64,000 nucleotides of DNA from Voacanga thouarsii (lineage: Eukaryota; Streptophyta; Magnoliopsida; Gentianales; Apocynaceae), in assembly GCA_026120185.1 (NCBI GenBank), contig JANUWF010000008.1, forward strand, positions 1,984,001 through 2,048,000, written 5' to 3'. Positions 1-11,565 of this stretch are shown piece after piece. Positions within the stretch are counted from its first letter, which is position 1, and every line of letters begins with the position of its first letter. A program made the translations under genes and the position numbers. The notes beneath the pieces were generated by a model that saw only the letters and a program-made list of their open reading frames with translations, was not told where the DNA came from and did not search any database.

Positions 1-2960
1 ATAATGATTTACTAATAATTAATTGTTTGAAAATAATTGCTAACTAAAATTAGTTGAAAATAAATTTTAATGGGTCTTGATTGAAAGCTAATAAATAATT
101 TTTAACAAGTTTTGATTAAAATATAATAATTGAAAGATAATAAATTCTAATGACATTTATGAATATAAACTTACAAAATTAATATTTTTACTTATTATGA
201 TTATTTATATAAAAGGCTTTATTTGATATTATTACTATATATAATATCTATATATTTTATTTCTTGAAATAAAATCTATCATTTATTTGACTAAAATATC
301 CTTATATAATAATCCAAATCTACCTTCCTAGGGTTTTTCGAATTTACTACCAAAAATTATAATATTAAATATTTTATTGATGAAATAAAAATTAGCTTAA
401 GGACAACTAGGTCATGATCATAATTCCACTTGCTAGCTATAATCATGAACATATATTCCACTTCAATTCATCAAATCATCCAAATCATGAATAAAAGCAT
501 AGATCTAAATTTATCAAGGCATGATCCAACCTCTACTAGCATAAACATAATCATGGCTTCAATAATCATGCATGAATATAAATCCTATTCATCATAGATG
601 ATATAATCTCTAGCAAACTTGATCACAAATACTACCTATGACATGGAAACATGCATTAAACCCTAAAAACAGCATACAATCAACCAAGATGATCAACTCA
701 TGCATAAATCCCATCTCCATCATAAACACACATTTATTCATGCCTCAATCTCTACTCATCACAACAATACATGCTCAAATCCTATTCATAATCCATCTCC
801 TACCAATATCATTCTAGAGACATGAATCTAGAATTAAAAAGGAGGGTTAAAAATACTTACTTGATTGATGAGTACCTTGAAGGAGTTTCGAATGGATCTC
901 AACTCCTAGATGTCTAAATCCGTCCAAGGAAGATGAAGAAAGCATGGCCATTGGTGAAGAACCATTAGGCCAAGAAGAAGAGAGTGTTCGGCCAAGAGAG
1001 AGAGAGAGAGAGAGAAGAAGAAGAAGAGAGTCCATTAGCATGCTTATTCATATATATATTCATTAAAGATCAAAGATTAGTGAAGATGAAGTTGTTTGAA
1101 CAAACCTACCTTGAAGGTGCTCTTGAGCCTTCACAAAATTTCTGATTTTTTATCTAAAAGAGCAAGTTGGATTTTGGAGTTTGATGTTAAAAATGGTATG
1201 GATGGACTCATGGTAGTGAGTAGATGAAATCTGGAATTTTTGGAAGAAGTTTGAAGTGGTTTGGAGAGGTATTAGGCGAAAGAAATGAGTAGGTGTTCTA
1301 TGTGTGCTTGAAGGTTGAAGAGAATAGAGGGATTTTAGTTTGTGGCTGCCGAAATTCTGTGTCTGTGCAGTGGCCGAATTGTTTGTGTAGTTTAGGAAGA
1401 TGATTTTTCTGGTTTGAAAGGAAAAGGAAAGGCTAGTTGTTGAAATCCTAAAAGAATATTTTTGGGGATTAAATTTGGAAACAAAATATAGAAAGAATAT
1501 CTTTGTCCAATGGAAGCCTTTTGGAAGCTGCCATGGCCGAATTGTTGCTCTGTGTTTCTGCTGGATGAAAGCTGGTTGAAGAGGGTTAATGGTGGCTGAA
1601 AAGAATGAGTGTAATGGTGAAGGGAATGTCTGGTTGTTTGAGGGACATTTTATGGAAGGTTGCTAAATTAAGTTTGCTGGAATTTTGGTATCCAATCAAG
1701 GCATGATTGCAGTGATATGTTGGAGATATTTTCGGGCAGCCATGTCTGATTTTTGTGCAGAAGCTTGGGGAAGACAATGGAGTTCAGTTTATGGCTATTT
1801 AAGAGTGGTTTATGTAGAAGAAAGATGAAGTTTCAGCCAGGGCTGGAATAGGAAACAAAGCTGGAAAATTACTGGATAGAATTTTGCCATTACTGGAATT
1901 TTTCCGGACAGTTTCAGCTGCCATTTTCCAGCCAGGTTGCAGAGAGTTTGAAGGAGATTTCAGAGGCCTTTCATGGTTGGTTTCTAGCCTGCTTCATGGA
2001 GGAAAAACGTGGCTAAGGAGCTGGGAGAAAACTGAAAGAAAACAGTTTGGTTGAAGACCACCAAAGCTGCGATTTCAACCAGAAATTTTTCTGGTTTTGC
2101 ACAGCATTTGTGCAGCCCGAAATTAACAAGAAAATTCCATATTTCAAGCTGATCAAAAGGGCCATTTTCTGGCAGCATTTGGGAGGGAATAATGGCTGAG
2201 AGTTTCGACACTTTGGAGGCACAAGAAGCTGGAAAAATTTCAGTTCATTACATGAAGGAAAATAAACCTAGCTAGAGTGAAGTTTAGAAGGTTTACTAGG
2301 GGAATTAATTCTCTTGGAACCTTCCCCATCTCTTCTACATTTTCGGTCCATAAGATGTCTTTCCCTTAGACATTTTGAACCTTCAAAGCCACAACACTTT
2401 ACTGAAATTTTTGGAATGAAATTGGCTAGAACAAATTTGTCCAATCTAATGAATTGAGAATTAGAAAAAATTAAAGATTAAGGAGGAATGAATTCCCTTA
2501 GGAATTTTTGAGTAGGGCACAAGAATAGGATTAGAGTACTCCTATTATGTCTCCCCTAGGACAACACCTCTACCCTATGCTAAAGCACTTAAGGTTGAAA
2601 ATATCACTTCCCAAGAAAAAATAAAATTTAATCATGCTAAAGCTCCAATGATGGAATTTGAACCCAAGACCTCAAGAATTAATTCCAAAGCTCTAACTAC
2701 TATACCACAACAACTCTTACTCTTATTTTCTCTCTAAAATATTTTTCCTATTTAATCCTCAAGCTATCTTCCTATTTTCACCTCAAGCAAAAATTACAAT
2801 TTTGCCCTTCTTACTCAATAAACATAATCAAGCCCTTGAGACTATCAAACACAAATCCAAAGCATATAAAATCATATAAAAATATATTTAAACATGCAAT
2901 AAAATATCATATGCATCCCAACCCCCTTACTCTAAGGTTGGTTTTGACTGGGGTTTCACA
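1..2960 (-). mobile_element. Long LTR of Ty3/gypsy type, cut by the window start
   Basis: This stretch is the reverse complement of 4112 to about 7000: the sequence ending GGGGTTTCACA at 2960 mirrors TGTGAAACCCC at 4112, and both copies can be followed through the tRNA-like segment, the GA-rich tract near 1000 and the AT-rich tract at 1-350. It is therefore a second copy of the same long LTR, on the - strand, with its 5' end at 2960 and its 3' part outside the window. It interrupts the ~152-bp tandem repeat that starts at 2961. No coding region is recognisable; the short open frames are not conserved between the copies. Family assignment rests on LTR length and TG...CA ends only, so the lineage is uncertain. 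Confidence 0.8.
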
Positions 2961-4106
2961 TTGGGCGTTTATGTGGAGATTATGGTAGATTATATGGCAA
3001 AACATATCCAATTACCTTCAAATTTGGTAATAATATTTTTCCTAACAATGTTAACAAATCTAACAGTTGGATCATTAATTGATATGCTAATATTTGTAAA
3101 TGCATTAGGTTTTGGGCTTTTATGTAGAGATTATGTTATATTATATAGTAAAACATATCCGATTACCTTCAAATTTGGTCATAATATATTATTTTATAAT
3201 TTTAATAAATCTAATAGTTAGATCATTAATTTGATATCCTTATATTTCCAAATGTGTTAGGTTTTGGGCTTTTATGTAGATATTATGCTAGACTATATGT
3301 CAAAACATATCCGATTACCTTCAAATTTGGCCATAATTCATTTTTTTGAAATTATAACAAATCTAACGATTCGGTTGTAAATTTGATATGCTAATATTTG
3401 TAAATACATTATATTTTAGACTTTTATGAAGAGATTATGCTAGATTATGTGGCAAAACATATCTGATTATCTTTAAATTTGACCATAATACTTTTTTTTA
3501 GCAATTTTAATAAATTTAATGGTTGGATCATTAATTTAATATGCTAATCAATGTAAACGAGTTATATTTTGAACTTTAATATAGAGATTATGCTAGATCA
3601 TGTGGCAAATCATATCCGATTACCTTCAAATTTGGCTATAATATTTTTCATAGAAATTTTAACAAATTTAACGGTTGGGTCGCTAATTTGATATGATAAT
3701 CAATGTAAAGATGTTTGGTATTGGTCTTTTATATACTGACTATTCTAGATCATGTAGCAAAAAATATCTGATTATGATAAAATTTGGAAATAATACTTTT
3801 ATTAGCAATTTTAACAAATCTAACGGTTGGATCATTAATTTGATACTATTATGTTTCTAAATACTTTAGGTTTTGGGCATTTATATGGTGATTATACTAG
3901 ATCATATGGCAAATCATGTCCGATTACCTTCAAATTTAACCATGATATGTTTTTTTAACAATTTTAATAAATTTAATAGTTGGATCATTAATTTGATATG
4001 CTAATCAATGTAAAAGGGTTAGGTTTTTTACTTTTATATAGAGATTATGCTAGATCATGTGGCAAATTATATCCAATTACCTTCAAATTTAGCCATAATG
4101 TTAGTT
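2961..4106 (+). repeat. Tandem repeat, ~152-bp unit, block 1 (about 7.5 units)
   Basis: Degenerate direct repeats about 150-153 bp long. Each unit carries, in order, GGTTTTGGGCTTTTAT, a GAGATTATGCTAGATCATGT segment, CCGATTACCTTCAAATTTGG, a T-run, TTTTAACAAATCTAACGG and TTGGATCGTTAATTTGATAT. Unit starts fall near 3108, 3259, 3411, 3563, 3718, 3868 and 4020. The block resumes at 8378 beyond the solo LTR, so both blocks were once one array. Units differ at many positions, which points to an old array. No protein is encoded. Confidence 0.9.
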
Positions 4107-4111
4107 TTAGC
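4107..4111. repeat. Target-site duplication TTAGC, left copy
   Basis: TTAGC immediately precedes the LTR start TGTGAAACCCC at 4112 and is repeated exactly at 8373-8377 right after the LTR end GGTGTTACA. Five-bp duplications are what LTR-retrotransposon integrase leaves. The pair fixes the element ends to the base. Confidence 0.9.
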
Positions 4112-7100
4112 TGTGAAACCCCAGTTGAACCTAACCTTAGAGTGAGGGAGTTGGGATGCATATCATAATATATTGCATGCATAAATATATTTTTATATGA
4201 TTTTATATGCTTTGGATTTGTGGTTTGTGGCCTAGATGGCTTATTTGTGCTTGTTGAGTAAGAAGGGTAAAATGATAATTTTTGCTTGAGGTGAAAATAG
4301 GGAGATAGCTTGAGGAATAAATAGGAAAAATATTTGGGAGAGAAAATAAGAATAAGAGTTGTGGTGGTTTAGTGGTTAGAGCTTTGGAATTAATTCTTGA
4401 GGTCTTAGGTTCAAATTCCATCATTAGAGTTTTAGCATGATTAAATTTTATTTTGTGTAGGAAGGCCTTGCATGACTTAGTGAAGAGTAGGAGTGTTGTC
4501 CAAGGGGAGACATGATAGGAATGTCCTACTCCTACTCTTGTACCCTACAAAAATTTCTAAGGGAATTCATACCCTTCTTGATTCTTAGTTTTTCTTATTT
4601 CTCAATTCATTAGGTTGTTCAATTTAACTAAGCCAATTCTATTTCAGAAAATTTCAGCAAAGTGATGTGGCTTTGAAGGTTCGAAAATGTCTAAGTGTAA
4701 GACATATTGTGGGCCAAAAATGGGGAGGGGTTATGGAAGGTTCCCAAGAGAATTAATCTCCATGGTTGAACCTTCAAACTCCAACCTAAGTGTACTCATC
4801 TTGTTCATGTTGTAAATTAGATTTTTTTTTTCCAGCTTCTTGTTCAGTCAAAGTGTAAAAATTTTTAGCCATCATTCTCTCCCGAATGCTACTAGAAAAA
4901 TAGCCCTCTTGACCAGCTTGAAGTCTGAAATTATAAGGCCAAAACCGGACTGCACAAATGCTATGCAAACCAGAAAATTTTTTGGACACTTTCGCAGCTT
5001 TGGTGAACCTAAACCAAGCTGTTTCTTCCAATTTTTCACCCAGCATCTTAACCTTGTTTTTCCTCCATGAAGAAGGCTGGAAAGACCTCTAAATACCCCT
5101 TCAAATATTCTGCAAACTAACTAGAAAATGGCAGCAAAATCTGCCCAGAAAAATTCCAGCAACTTGCGAAATCTGCCTAGGAATTTTTTCAGCTTTGTTC
5201 TTTCTTCAGTCTTGTCTAAAACCTCCACTATTTTTCTGTACAAACTTCTCTTGAATAGCCATGAACTGAGCTCCATCATCTTCTCCAGCATTCTGCTCGA
5301 AACCAGTCCCATGGCTGCTCCTAAAATATCTCTATCAATCCCTCCAATCAAGCCATTGATTGGAGACCAAAATTCCAGCAATCATATTTAGTAAACTACC
5401 ATAATTCATCTCTCAAACATCTAGAAATCCCTCCCCCATTGTACTCCATATTTTCGGCCACCATTAAGCCCCTTCAACCATCGATCATCTCAGCAAAACT
5501 CACAGACAAACAGCCGGCCATTGGAGCTTCCAAAAGCTCTCCTCCATTAAAGATCTTCTTACCATATTTTGTTTCCAAAATTGATTCCCTAAAATATTTT
5601 TTTAGGATTTCAAACAACCAGCTTTCCTTTTCCTCTCAAATCAGAAAATTCTACTTCCTAAACCCTCCAAATCAATTCGGCCACCGTAATCCCTCAGAAT
5701 TTTGGCCAGCTTCAACCAAAACTCTCTTCATTCTCTCAAAACCAAGAACACTAAGAACACCTACTAAACATCCTCACGCCTAAGATCACTCCAAACTTCT
5801 CCAATCTCCTCCAAAAACTCCAGATCGTACCTACTCAACCCCTTGAAACCACTTCTACAATTTTTAACATCAAATACCAAAATCCAACTCTCTCTTTTGG
5901 ATAGAAAAACCAGTATTTTTGTGAAGGCTCAAGAACACCTTCAAGGTAAGCATGATCAATCACCCCACATTCTCTCATCTTCAACTTCTAATGAATATAT
6001 GTATATATAAACATACTAATGGACTCTCTTTTCCTCTTCTCTCTCTCTCTCTCTCTCTTGGCCGAATGGTGACTTCAATCATGACCATATTTTCTTCATC
6101 TCTCTTGGACGAATCAAGTCCCTAAGAGTTAGGATCCATTCGAAACTACTCCAAGGTAGTCACCAATCAAGTAAGCCTCTTCAACCCTCTCTTTAAATTC
6201 CAGATTCATGTCTCTAGGATGATATTGGAAGGAGATGGATTATGATTAGGATTTAAGCATGTGTTGTTGTGAAGGAGTTGATATTTGAGTATGAATAAAT
6301 GTGTGTATATGATGGAGATGGGATTGATACATGAGTTGATTGTCTTGGTTGATTGTATGGCATTTTTAGGGTTTTGTTGCATGCTCTCCATGTCGTGAGT
6401 GGTATATGTGATCAAGCATGTTAGAGATTATATCACCTTTGGTGAATAGGGTTTATGTTCATGTATTTTTGTTAAAGCCACGATTATGTTTATGTTAGTA
6501 GAGTTTGGATCGTACCTTGGTAAATTTAGATTTATGCCTTTATTCATGATTTGAATGATTTAAAGAATTGGTATGGAGTGTATGTTCATGATTATGGTTA
6601 GCAATAGAAATATGATCATGACCTAATTATCCCTAAGCTAATTTTATTTCATCAATAAAATGATTAATGCTATAATTTCTTCTAGTAAATTTCGAAAACC
6701 CTAGGGAAGGTAGATTTGGACTATTATATATAAAATAAGGATATTTTAGTCAAATAAATTATAGTTTTTATTAAAGAAATAAAATATATAGATATTATAT
6801 AAAATAATAATATCAAATAAAGCCTTATATATAAATAATTGTAATAAGTAAAATATTAATTTTGTAAGTCTTATATTCATAAATTCTATTAAAATTTATT
6901 TATTATCTTTCAATCAAAACCCATTAAAATTTGCTTACAGCTAATTTTAGTTGCCAATTATTTTCTAACAAATCATTATTAATAGATTATTATTTTACAT
7001 AATACCACCTATGACCCTTCATCAAATAAACTCTAATTTATTTTTAGCAAGGTTTAAACCTTCAACTTATTAGTACCTTTTTCCTAAAACCCTAATTATT

Positions 7101-8372
7101 TTAATATCAAACTAGACTTAGCTTATAAACCCTTTTATTTATTATCTGGCCTCAAAGCTTGGGACACTAAGATCATGGTTACAGTAAGTTGAGCTATAAT
7201 TATTTGTGAAAGTGAATTTTGGCTTGAGTTTAATTATGGCTTATATTTACTCTAGGTGGGGTTAGGTCAGCTGTTGAAGACCTTTATTTTATCTCAAGCT
7301 AAGGATCAGGTAAGCTCCTGCTTAAAACCTGATTGATGCAAAATGGTTCTATGGCAAGCCAATTGTGGAGTGAGTGGTCACTCATTTTTGTAAAGGCAAT
7401 TGAGGATTGTCTCCTTTCTCATTTCAGTCAAACAAATTATTTGAAAATTAATAAGTAGATTTACTCAAACTCTAAAACTCTTTCTAAACCCAGCTTTGCC
7501 CCAAACTTTGGAAATCCTTAATTGTCATTTTTAAGTGGAACTATGTTTTATAAATTTTCCCAAGTAGGATATATATTACATTGAGTACTCAATAAGGGTG
7601 GACTGCTAGGACTAGTCCTTGAAGGGTTAGGGTAAGTCCCTTAGTAGGTGGCCACCTCTGAGGGGCGAGTCCTTCCTGGATAAGATGTCAGCCCAGTAGG
7701 TCGTGCCAGTTTGAGCTAGTAGTTTTCAGTCGAGTGGACTGTGAGTTGCCGGAATGGACAACCGGTTTTGTTTGGGTATAGAAAATGAGGAGTATCTTAC
7801 CCGGTAAGCCGATCACCTACTTTTTGTCAGTCTGCACAAAGTGTGGCATTCTGACCGTTGTATGGTTATGGGCCCAACGTGTGGTAACCCATGACCACCT
7901 TTTTAAGTGGTTGATTTTATTGAATATGTATGGTTGGAAAAGCCAAAAACACCACTCTTGATTTTGACTATTGTTTATTGCTTGCCAATATTTCTCTTAT
8001 GAAGATTTTACACCTTGCATTCACGAACTGTTTTCACTGGACACTCAAAGCACACACGGACTTATTGAGATTTTTATCTCATCACCCTTTTTACCAAGAT
8101 TTCAGGTCGATTCAACTGTGGGGATGAGTAGCTAGTTGTTGCCTACCTTGGAAGATTTTCTGATATTTATCTTGTGTAATGCTTTGGGAGTTAAGAGTAA
8201 ACAATTTTATTTTCGATTTGTGTTTTGGATTCTTGGATTGTAATAAGTTTTAAGTTTAAAGTATTTTTTTCATTCTATTATTTCGATTGAGTGACCTAGT
8301 TATAAAGACCCCTTGTCTTTTAGACGGGGCGACATCCCCAGCCCTGTTGGGCCTAGGTAGTGAGGTGTTACA
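4112..8372 (+). mobile_element. Complete solo LTR, 4261 bp, Ty3/gypsy type
   Basis: Starts TGTGAAACCCC, ends GAGGTGTTACA (TG...CA with imperfect short inverted ends), and is flanked by the 5-bp duplication TTAGC. It lies inside a unit of the ~152-bp satellite: the unit reading ...GCCATAATG stops at about 4100 and resumes TTAGCAATTTTAACAAATC at 8373. There is no internal coding region, PBS or PPT, so this is a solo LTR left by LTR-LTR recombination. The 4.3-kb length and GGTGTTACA end resemble the long LTRs of plant Tekay/Del-type chromoviruses or Tat-type elements, but without protein the lineage is not proven. The 1-2960 copy is the same family in opposite orientation. Confidence 0.88.
4356..4425 (+). 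promoter_or_regulatory. tRNA-like segment with Pol III A and B boxes inside the LTR
   Basis: Contains GGTTTAGTGGTTAGAGC (A-box-like, from 4367) and GGTTCAAATTCC (B-box-like, 4408-4419) at the spacing of a tRNA gene. The same segment is conserved in the inverted copy around 2640-2712. It could be a captured tRNA-derived SINE head or a tRNA pseudogene inside the LTR. Whether Pol III uses it is unknown. Confidence 0.5.
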
Positions 8373-8377
8373 TTAGC
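8373..8377. repeat. Target-site duplication TTAGC, right copy
   Basis: Exact repeat of 4107-4111, directly after the LTR end at 8372. The satellite unit continues from here. Confidence 0.9.
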
Positions 8378-8693
8378 AATTTTAACAAATCTAACAGTGA
8401 CATTGTTAATTTGATATGCTTATGTTTCTAAATGCTTTAGGTTTTGGGCTTTTATATGGAGATTATGCTAAAGCATATGGAAAATCATATCCAATTACCT
8501 TCAAATTAGGCCATAATATTTTTTTTTAGTAAATTTAATAAATGTAATGGCTTGATCATTAATTTGATATACTTATCTTTGTAAATGTGTAAGGTATTGT
8601 ATATACATATATATGTATGTAGTATGTATATAAGTATGTGTGTGTGGATATTATGATAGATCATGTATATACCACATGATCTATGTGGTATAT

Positions 8694-8694
<1 letters not shown>

Positions 8695-8739
<45 letters not shown>
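8695..8739. repeat. (TA)n microsatellite
   Basis: An uninterrupted AT/TA dinucleotide run within a satellite unit. It generates meaningless Tyr-Ile open frames on both strands. Confidence 0.97.
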
Positions 8740-8741
<2 letters not shown>

Positions 8742-10086
8742 AGTAGATGTTATGTATGTAGATATTATGATAGATTATTTGGCAAAACATATCCGACCTT
8801 CTTCAAATTTGGACATAATACTTTTTTTTTAGCGATTTTAACAAATATAATGGTTGGATTATTAATTTGATATGCTGATCAATGTAAATGTGTTAAGGTT
8901 TTGGGCTTTTATATGGAAATTATGCTAGATCATTTGCAAATCATATTGGATTACCTTCAAAATTGGCCATAATATTTTTTTTAGCAAATTTAACAAATAT
9001 AACGATTAGATCGTTAATTTGATATGCTTATGCTTCTAAATCCTTTAGGTTTTGGGCTTTTATGTGGAGATTATACTAGATCATGTTGCAAATCATATCT
9101 AATTACCTTTAAATTTGGTTATAATACTTTTTTTTAGTGATTTTAACAAATCTAACAACTAGATCGTTAATTTGATATGCTAATCAATAGAAAAATGTTA
9201 GTTTTTAGGCTTTTATATGGATATTATGCTAGATCATGTGTAAAAATATATATCCGATTATCTTTAAATTTAGTTATGATATATTTTTTAGAAATTTTAA
9301 CAAATCTAACGGTTGGATCATTAATTTGACTTGCTAATCTTTGAAAATGAGTTAGATTTTAGGGTTTTATATAGAGATTATGCTAGAACATATGTAAAAA
9401 CATATCCAATTACCTTCAAATTTGGTCATGCTAATTTTAACAAATTGAACGGTTGGATCGTTAATTTGATATGCTAATCTTTGTTAATGCGTTAGGTTTT
9501 AGAGTTTTATATAGAGATTATACTAGATCATGTGGCAAATCATATTTGATTACTTTCAAATCTAGACATTTTACTTTTTTTTAGAACTTTTAACTTATTT
9601 AACTGTTGGATTGTTAATGTGGTATATGCTAATCATTGTAAATGCGTTAGGTTTTGGACTTTTATGTAGAGATTATGCTACATTATATAGAAAATCTTAT
9701 CGATTACCTTCAAATTTAGACATAATAATTTTTTTTAATCAATTTTAACAAATCTAATAGTTGGATCATTAATTTGATATATTAGTCTTTGTAAATGCAT
9801 TAGATTTTTTACTTTTATATAGAGATTATACTAGATAATTTGTTTCACAAATCATATCCGATTGCCTTCAAAATTGGACATAATACTTTTTAAGTAATTT
9901 TAACAAATCTATCGGTCGGATCGTTAATTTGATATGCATATCTTTCTAAATGTGTTAGATTTTTGGTATTTTTACAGAGATTAAAATAGATTTTGTGGCA
10001 AAATATGTCTGAATCACCTTTGAATTTTCTATAATGTTTTTTTTAGTGATTTTATCAAATTTAACGGTTAGATCGTTAATTTGATA

Positions 10087-10090
<4 letters not shown>

Positions 10091-10126
<36 letters not shown>
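10091..10126. repeat. (TG)n microsatellite
   Basis: A perfect TG run of about 18 units inside the last part of the tandem array. Confidence 0.97.
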
Positions 10127-10127
<1 letters not shown>

Positions 10128-10260
10128 AAGATATTACGCAAGATTACGTGTCAAAATATATCCGATTATCTTTAAATTTGATCATAACACATTTCTTAAC
10201 AATTTCAACAAATCTAATAGTTGAATCATTAATTTAATACACTAATAGATATTTGATGTA

Positions 10261-10329
10261 TATATATTAATACTTATTCATATGCTATATTAATATACAT
10301 ACATATATATATGCCTTTTATATATATTA

Positions 10330-10362
<33 letters not shown>

Positions 10363-10858
10363 CGCGCGCCTTTTAGATCTCAATTATTTGTAAAAAAAAT
10401 TTATTTTATTTGACTTGAGAGTTTTATTATTAATTTTACCTTTAAAAATTCACAATAAATTGTAATTATTTTTTTATCTTCAATTTTTTAAATATATTTA
10501 TTTAATTCTCATAAATTTAAAAATGATACTTTATTATTCCTATTTTAATTTAAAATGGGAATCTAATTGTGACTGTTAATCAAATGTAATTTCTCCTTTC
10601 ATTCACAGTGTGACTATTTTATACCACTTTTTTTTTCCCTCAAATTACCCAAAATGTTCTTAGTCAGATTATTTAGGAAATTTGGAAGTACATTATTAAA
10701 ATAAGAAAGAAGAGACAAGTAAAATAAAATAAAACAAAATAATATAATGTAGTATAGGAAGAATATTATTAATATTTGTTGAAATTTACAAAATATATTT
10801 GTAAATATATTAGTTTATTAATTTTTTTCCTTAAAAAATTCTCTCTCTCTCACACACA

Positions 10859-10899
<41 letters not shown>

Positions 10900-10989
10900 T
10901 TGAGGTGTTAGTCAAATATTTATGAATTTGAATTCAAAACTATGGTTTTGTGAAGGGAAAAGAATTCAAAATTTGTGTTACACAAAATG
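10261..10989 (+). other. AT-rich gap and probable promoter region of the MKK6-like gene
   Basis: No gene is seen. The stretch is AT-rich with TA/TG/CG simple repeats at 10300-10370, a pyrimidine tract (CTCTCTCTCTCA) near 10842 and a TA run at 10862-10897. Its place just upstream of the MKK6-like 5' UTR makes it the likely promoter region; pyrimidine (CT) tracts are common in plant core promoters. No single TATA box can be chosen among the many AT runs. Confidence 0.4.
10862..10897. repeat. (TA)n microsatellite
   Basis: A simple TA run about 365 bp upstream of the MKK6-like start codon. Confidence 0.97.
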
Positions 10990-11262
10990 TTTTTTCTTTT
11001 TTTCCCCGTTTCCTGTAGGGGACAAATATGGAAAGCTAAATTCGGCCATACCTTAAGAGAGAATTATCCTAATTTTCTTATTGGCGCTCATCCCCATTTG
11101 AATTCATTCACCACTTTTTCCCAAATCGATCCCGACGTTTTCCACTTTCACAGCACCTCCCTCACCGCCACCGCCCAATCCCTTGTCGACTTCAACTTCC
11201 CTGAAATCTACATCAAACCCTAGAATCCACTGCGAAATCCATCTAAAGCTTAATAGAGAATC
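10990..11262 (+). other. 5' UTR of the MKK6-like gene (start not defined)
   Basis: The sequence turns from AT-rich to balanced and pyrimidine-rich (runs such as CACCTCCCTCACCGCCACCG), typical of a plant 5' leader, and leads directly to the ATG at 11263. An 82-codon open frame ends at 11223 within it, but it has no recognisable similarity and probably lies open by chance. The transcription start cannot be placed from sequence. Confidence 0.5.
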
Positions 11263-11565
11263 ATGAAGCTTAAGAAGCCACTAAAAGAACTCAAGCTTTC
11301 TGTTTCGGTTCAAGAAACCTCCGTTGCCAACTTCTTGTATGTTCTATTTCTTTGTCTTAATTTATGTTAGAAAAGGTAATTCGTTCATAAAGAAATGTAT
11401 TGATCCATATTTTTTTTAAAATTATTTTGGAAAATTCGTTGATTTGTATGAATGCCGAGTACATTTTGCTTCAAATTCAGGACTGCAAGTGGAACGTTTG
11501 ATGATGGTGATTTACTGTTAAACCAGAAAGGACTGCGCCTGATCTCTGAAGAGGATGATTCTACC
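11263..11565 (+). CDS. MKK6: MAP kinase kinase, MKK6 type: coding exons 1 and 2 only
   Basis: Exon 1 is 11263-11336 (74 nt) and exon 2 is 11481-11565 (85 nt). The intron between them is bounded by GT at 11337 and AG at 11480 and splits a Leu codon (TT/G). Together they encode 53 residues beginning [18 protein letters not shown] and continuing [19 protein letters not shown] and [10 protein letters not shown]. From family knowledge this matches the N-terminal leader of plant group A MAP2Ks of the MKK6/NtMEK1 class, which act in the kinase cascade controlling the cytokinesis phragmoplast; it includes the conserved [18 protein letters not shown] block just before the kinase domain. The basic, Leu-rich start fits the MAPK-docking motif. 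A donor GTAAGT follows at 11566 (phase 0). The kinase domain (Gly loop, VAIK lysine, HRD, DFG) is not found downstream, so the gene is partial here: either a giant intron 2 or a truncated copy. Confidence 0.82.

Larger units (their letters stand above)
8378..10260 (+). repeat. Tandem repeat, ~152-bp unit, block 2 (about 12 units)
   Basis: Continuation of the array at 2961-4106 with the same landmarks (CCGATTACCTTCAAATTTGG, AACGGTTGGATCGTTAAT). Units are interrupted by simple-sequence tracts at 8695-8739 (TA) and 10091-10126 (TG), which sit at equivalent places after the GATATG segment of a unit. Similarity fades into AT-rich DNA after about 10260. Confidence 0.88.

Noticed and set aside
2961..4106. 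CRISPR-like array
   Set aside because: Units are ~152 bp, degenerate and head-to-tail without unique spacers, in a plant nuclear context.
5128..5783. Open frames inside the solo LTR (for example 114 residues at 5439)
   Set aside because: The inverted LTR copy does not keep the frames, and no domain is recognised; LTRs of this length often contain chance frames.
8506..8870. Open frames on both strands rich in Tyr and Ile
   Set aside because: They are translations of the (TA)n run in the satellite.
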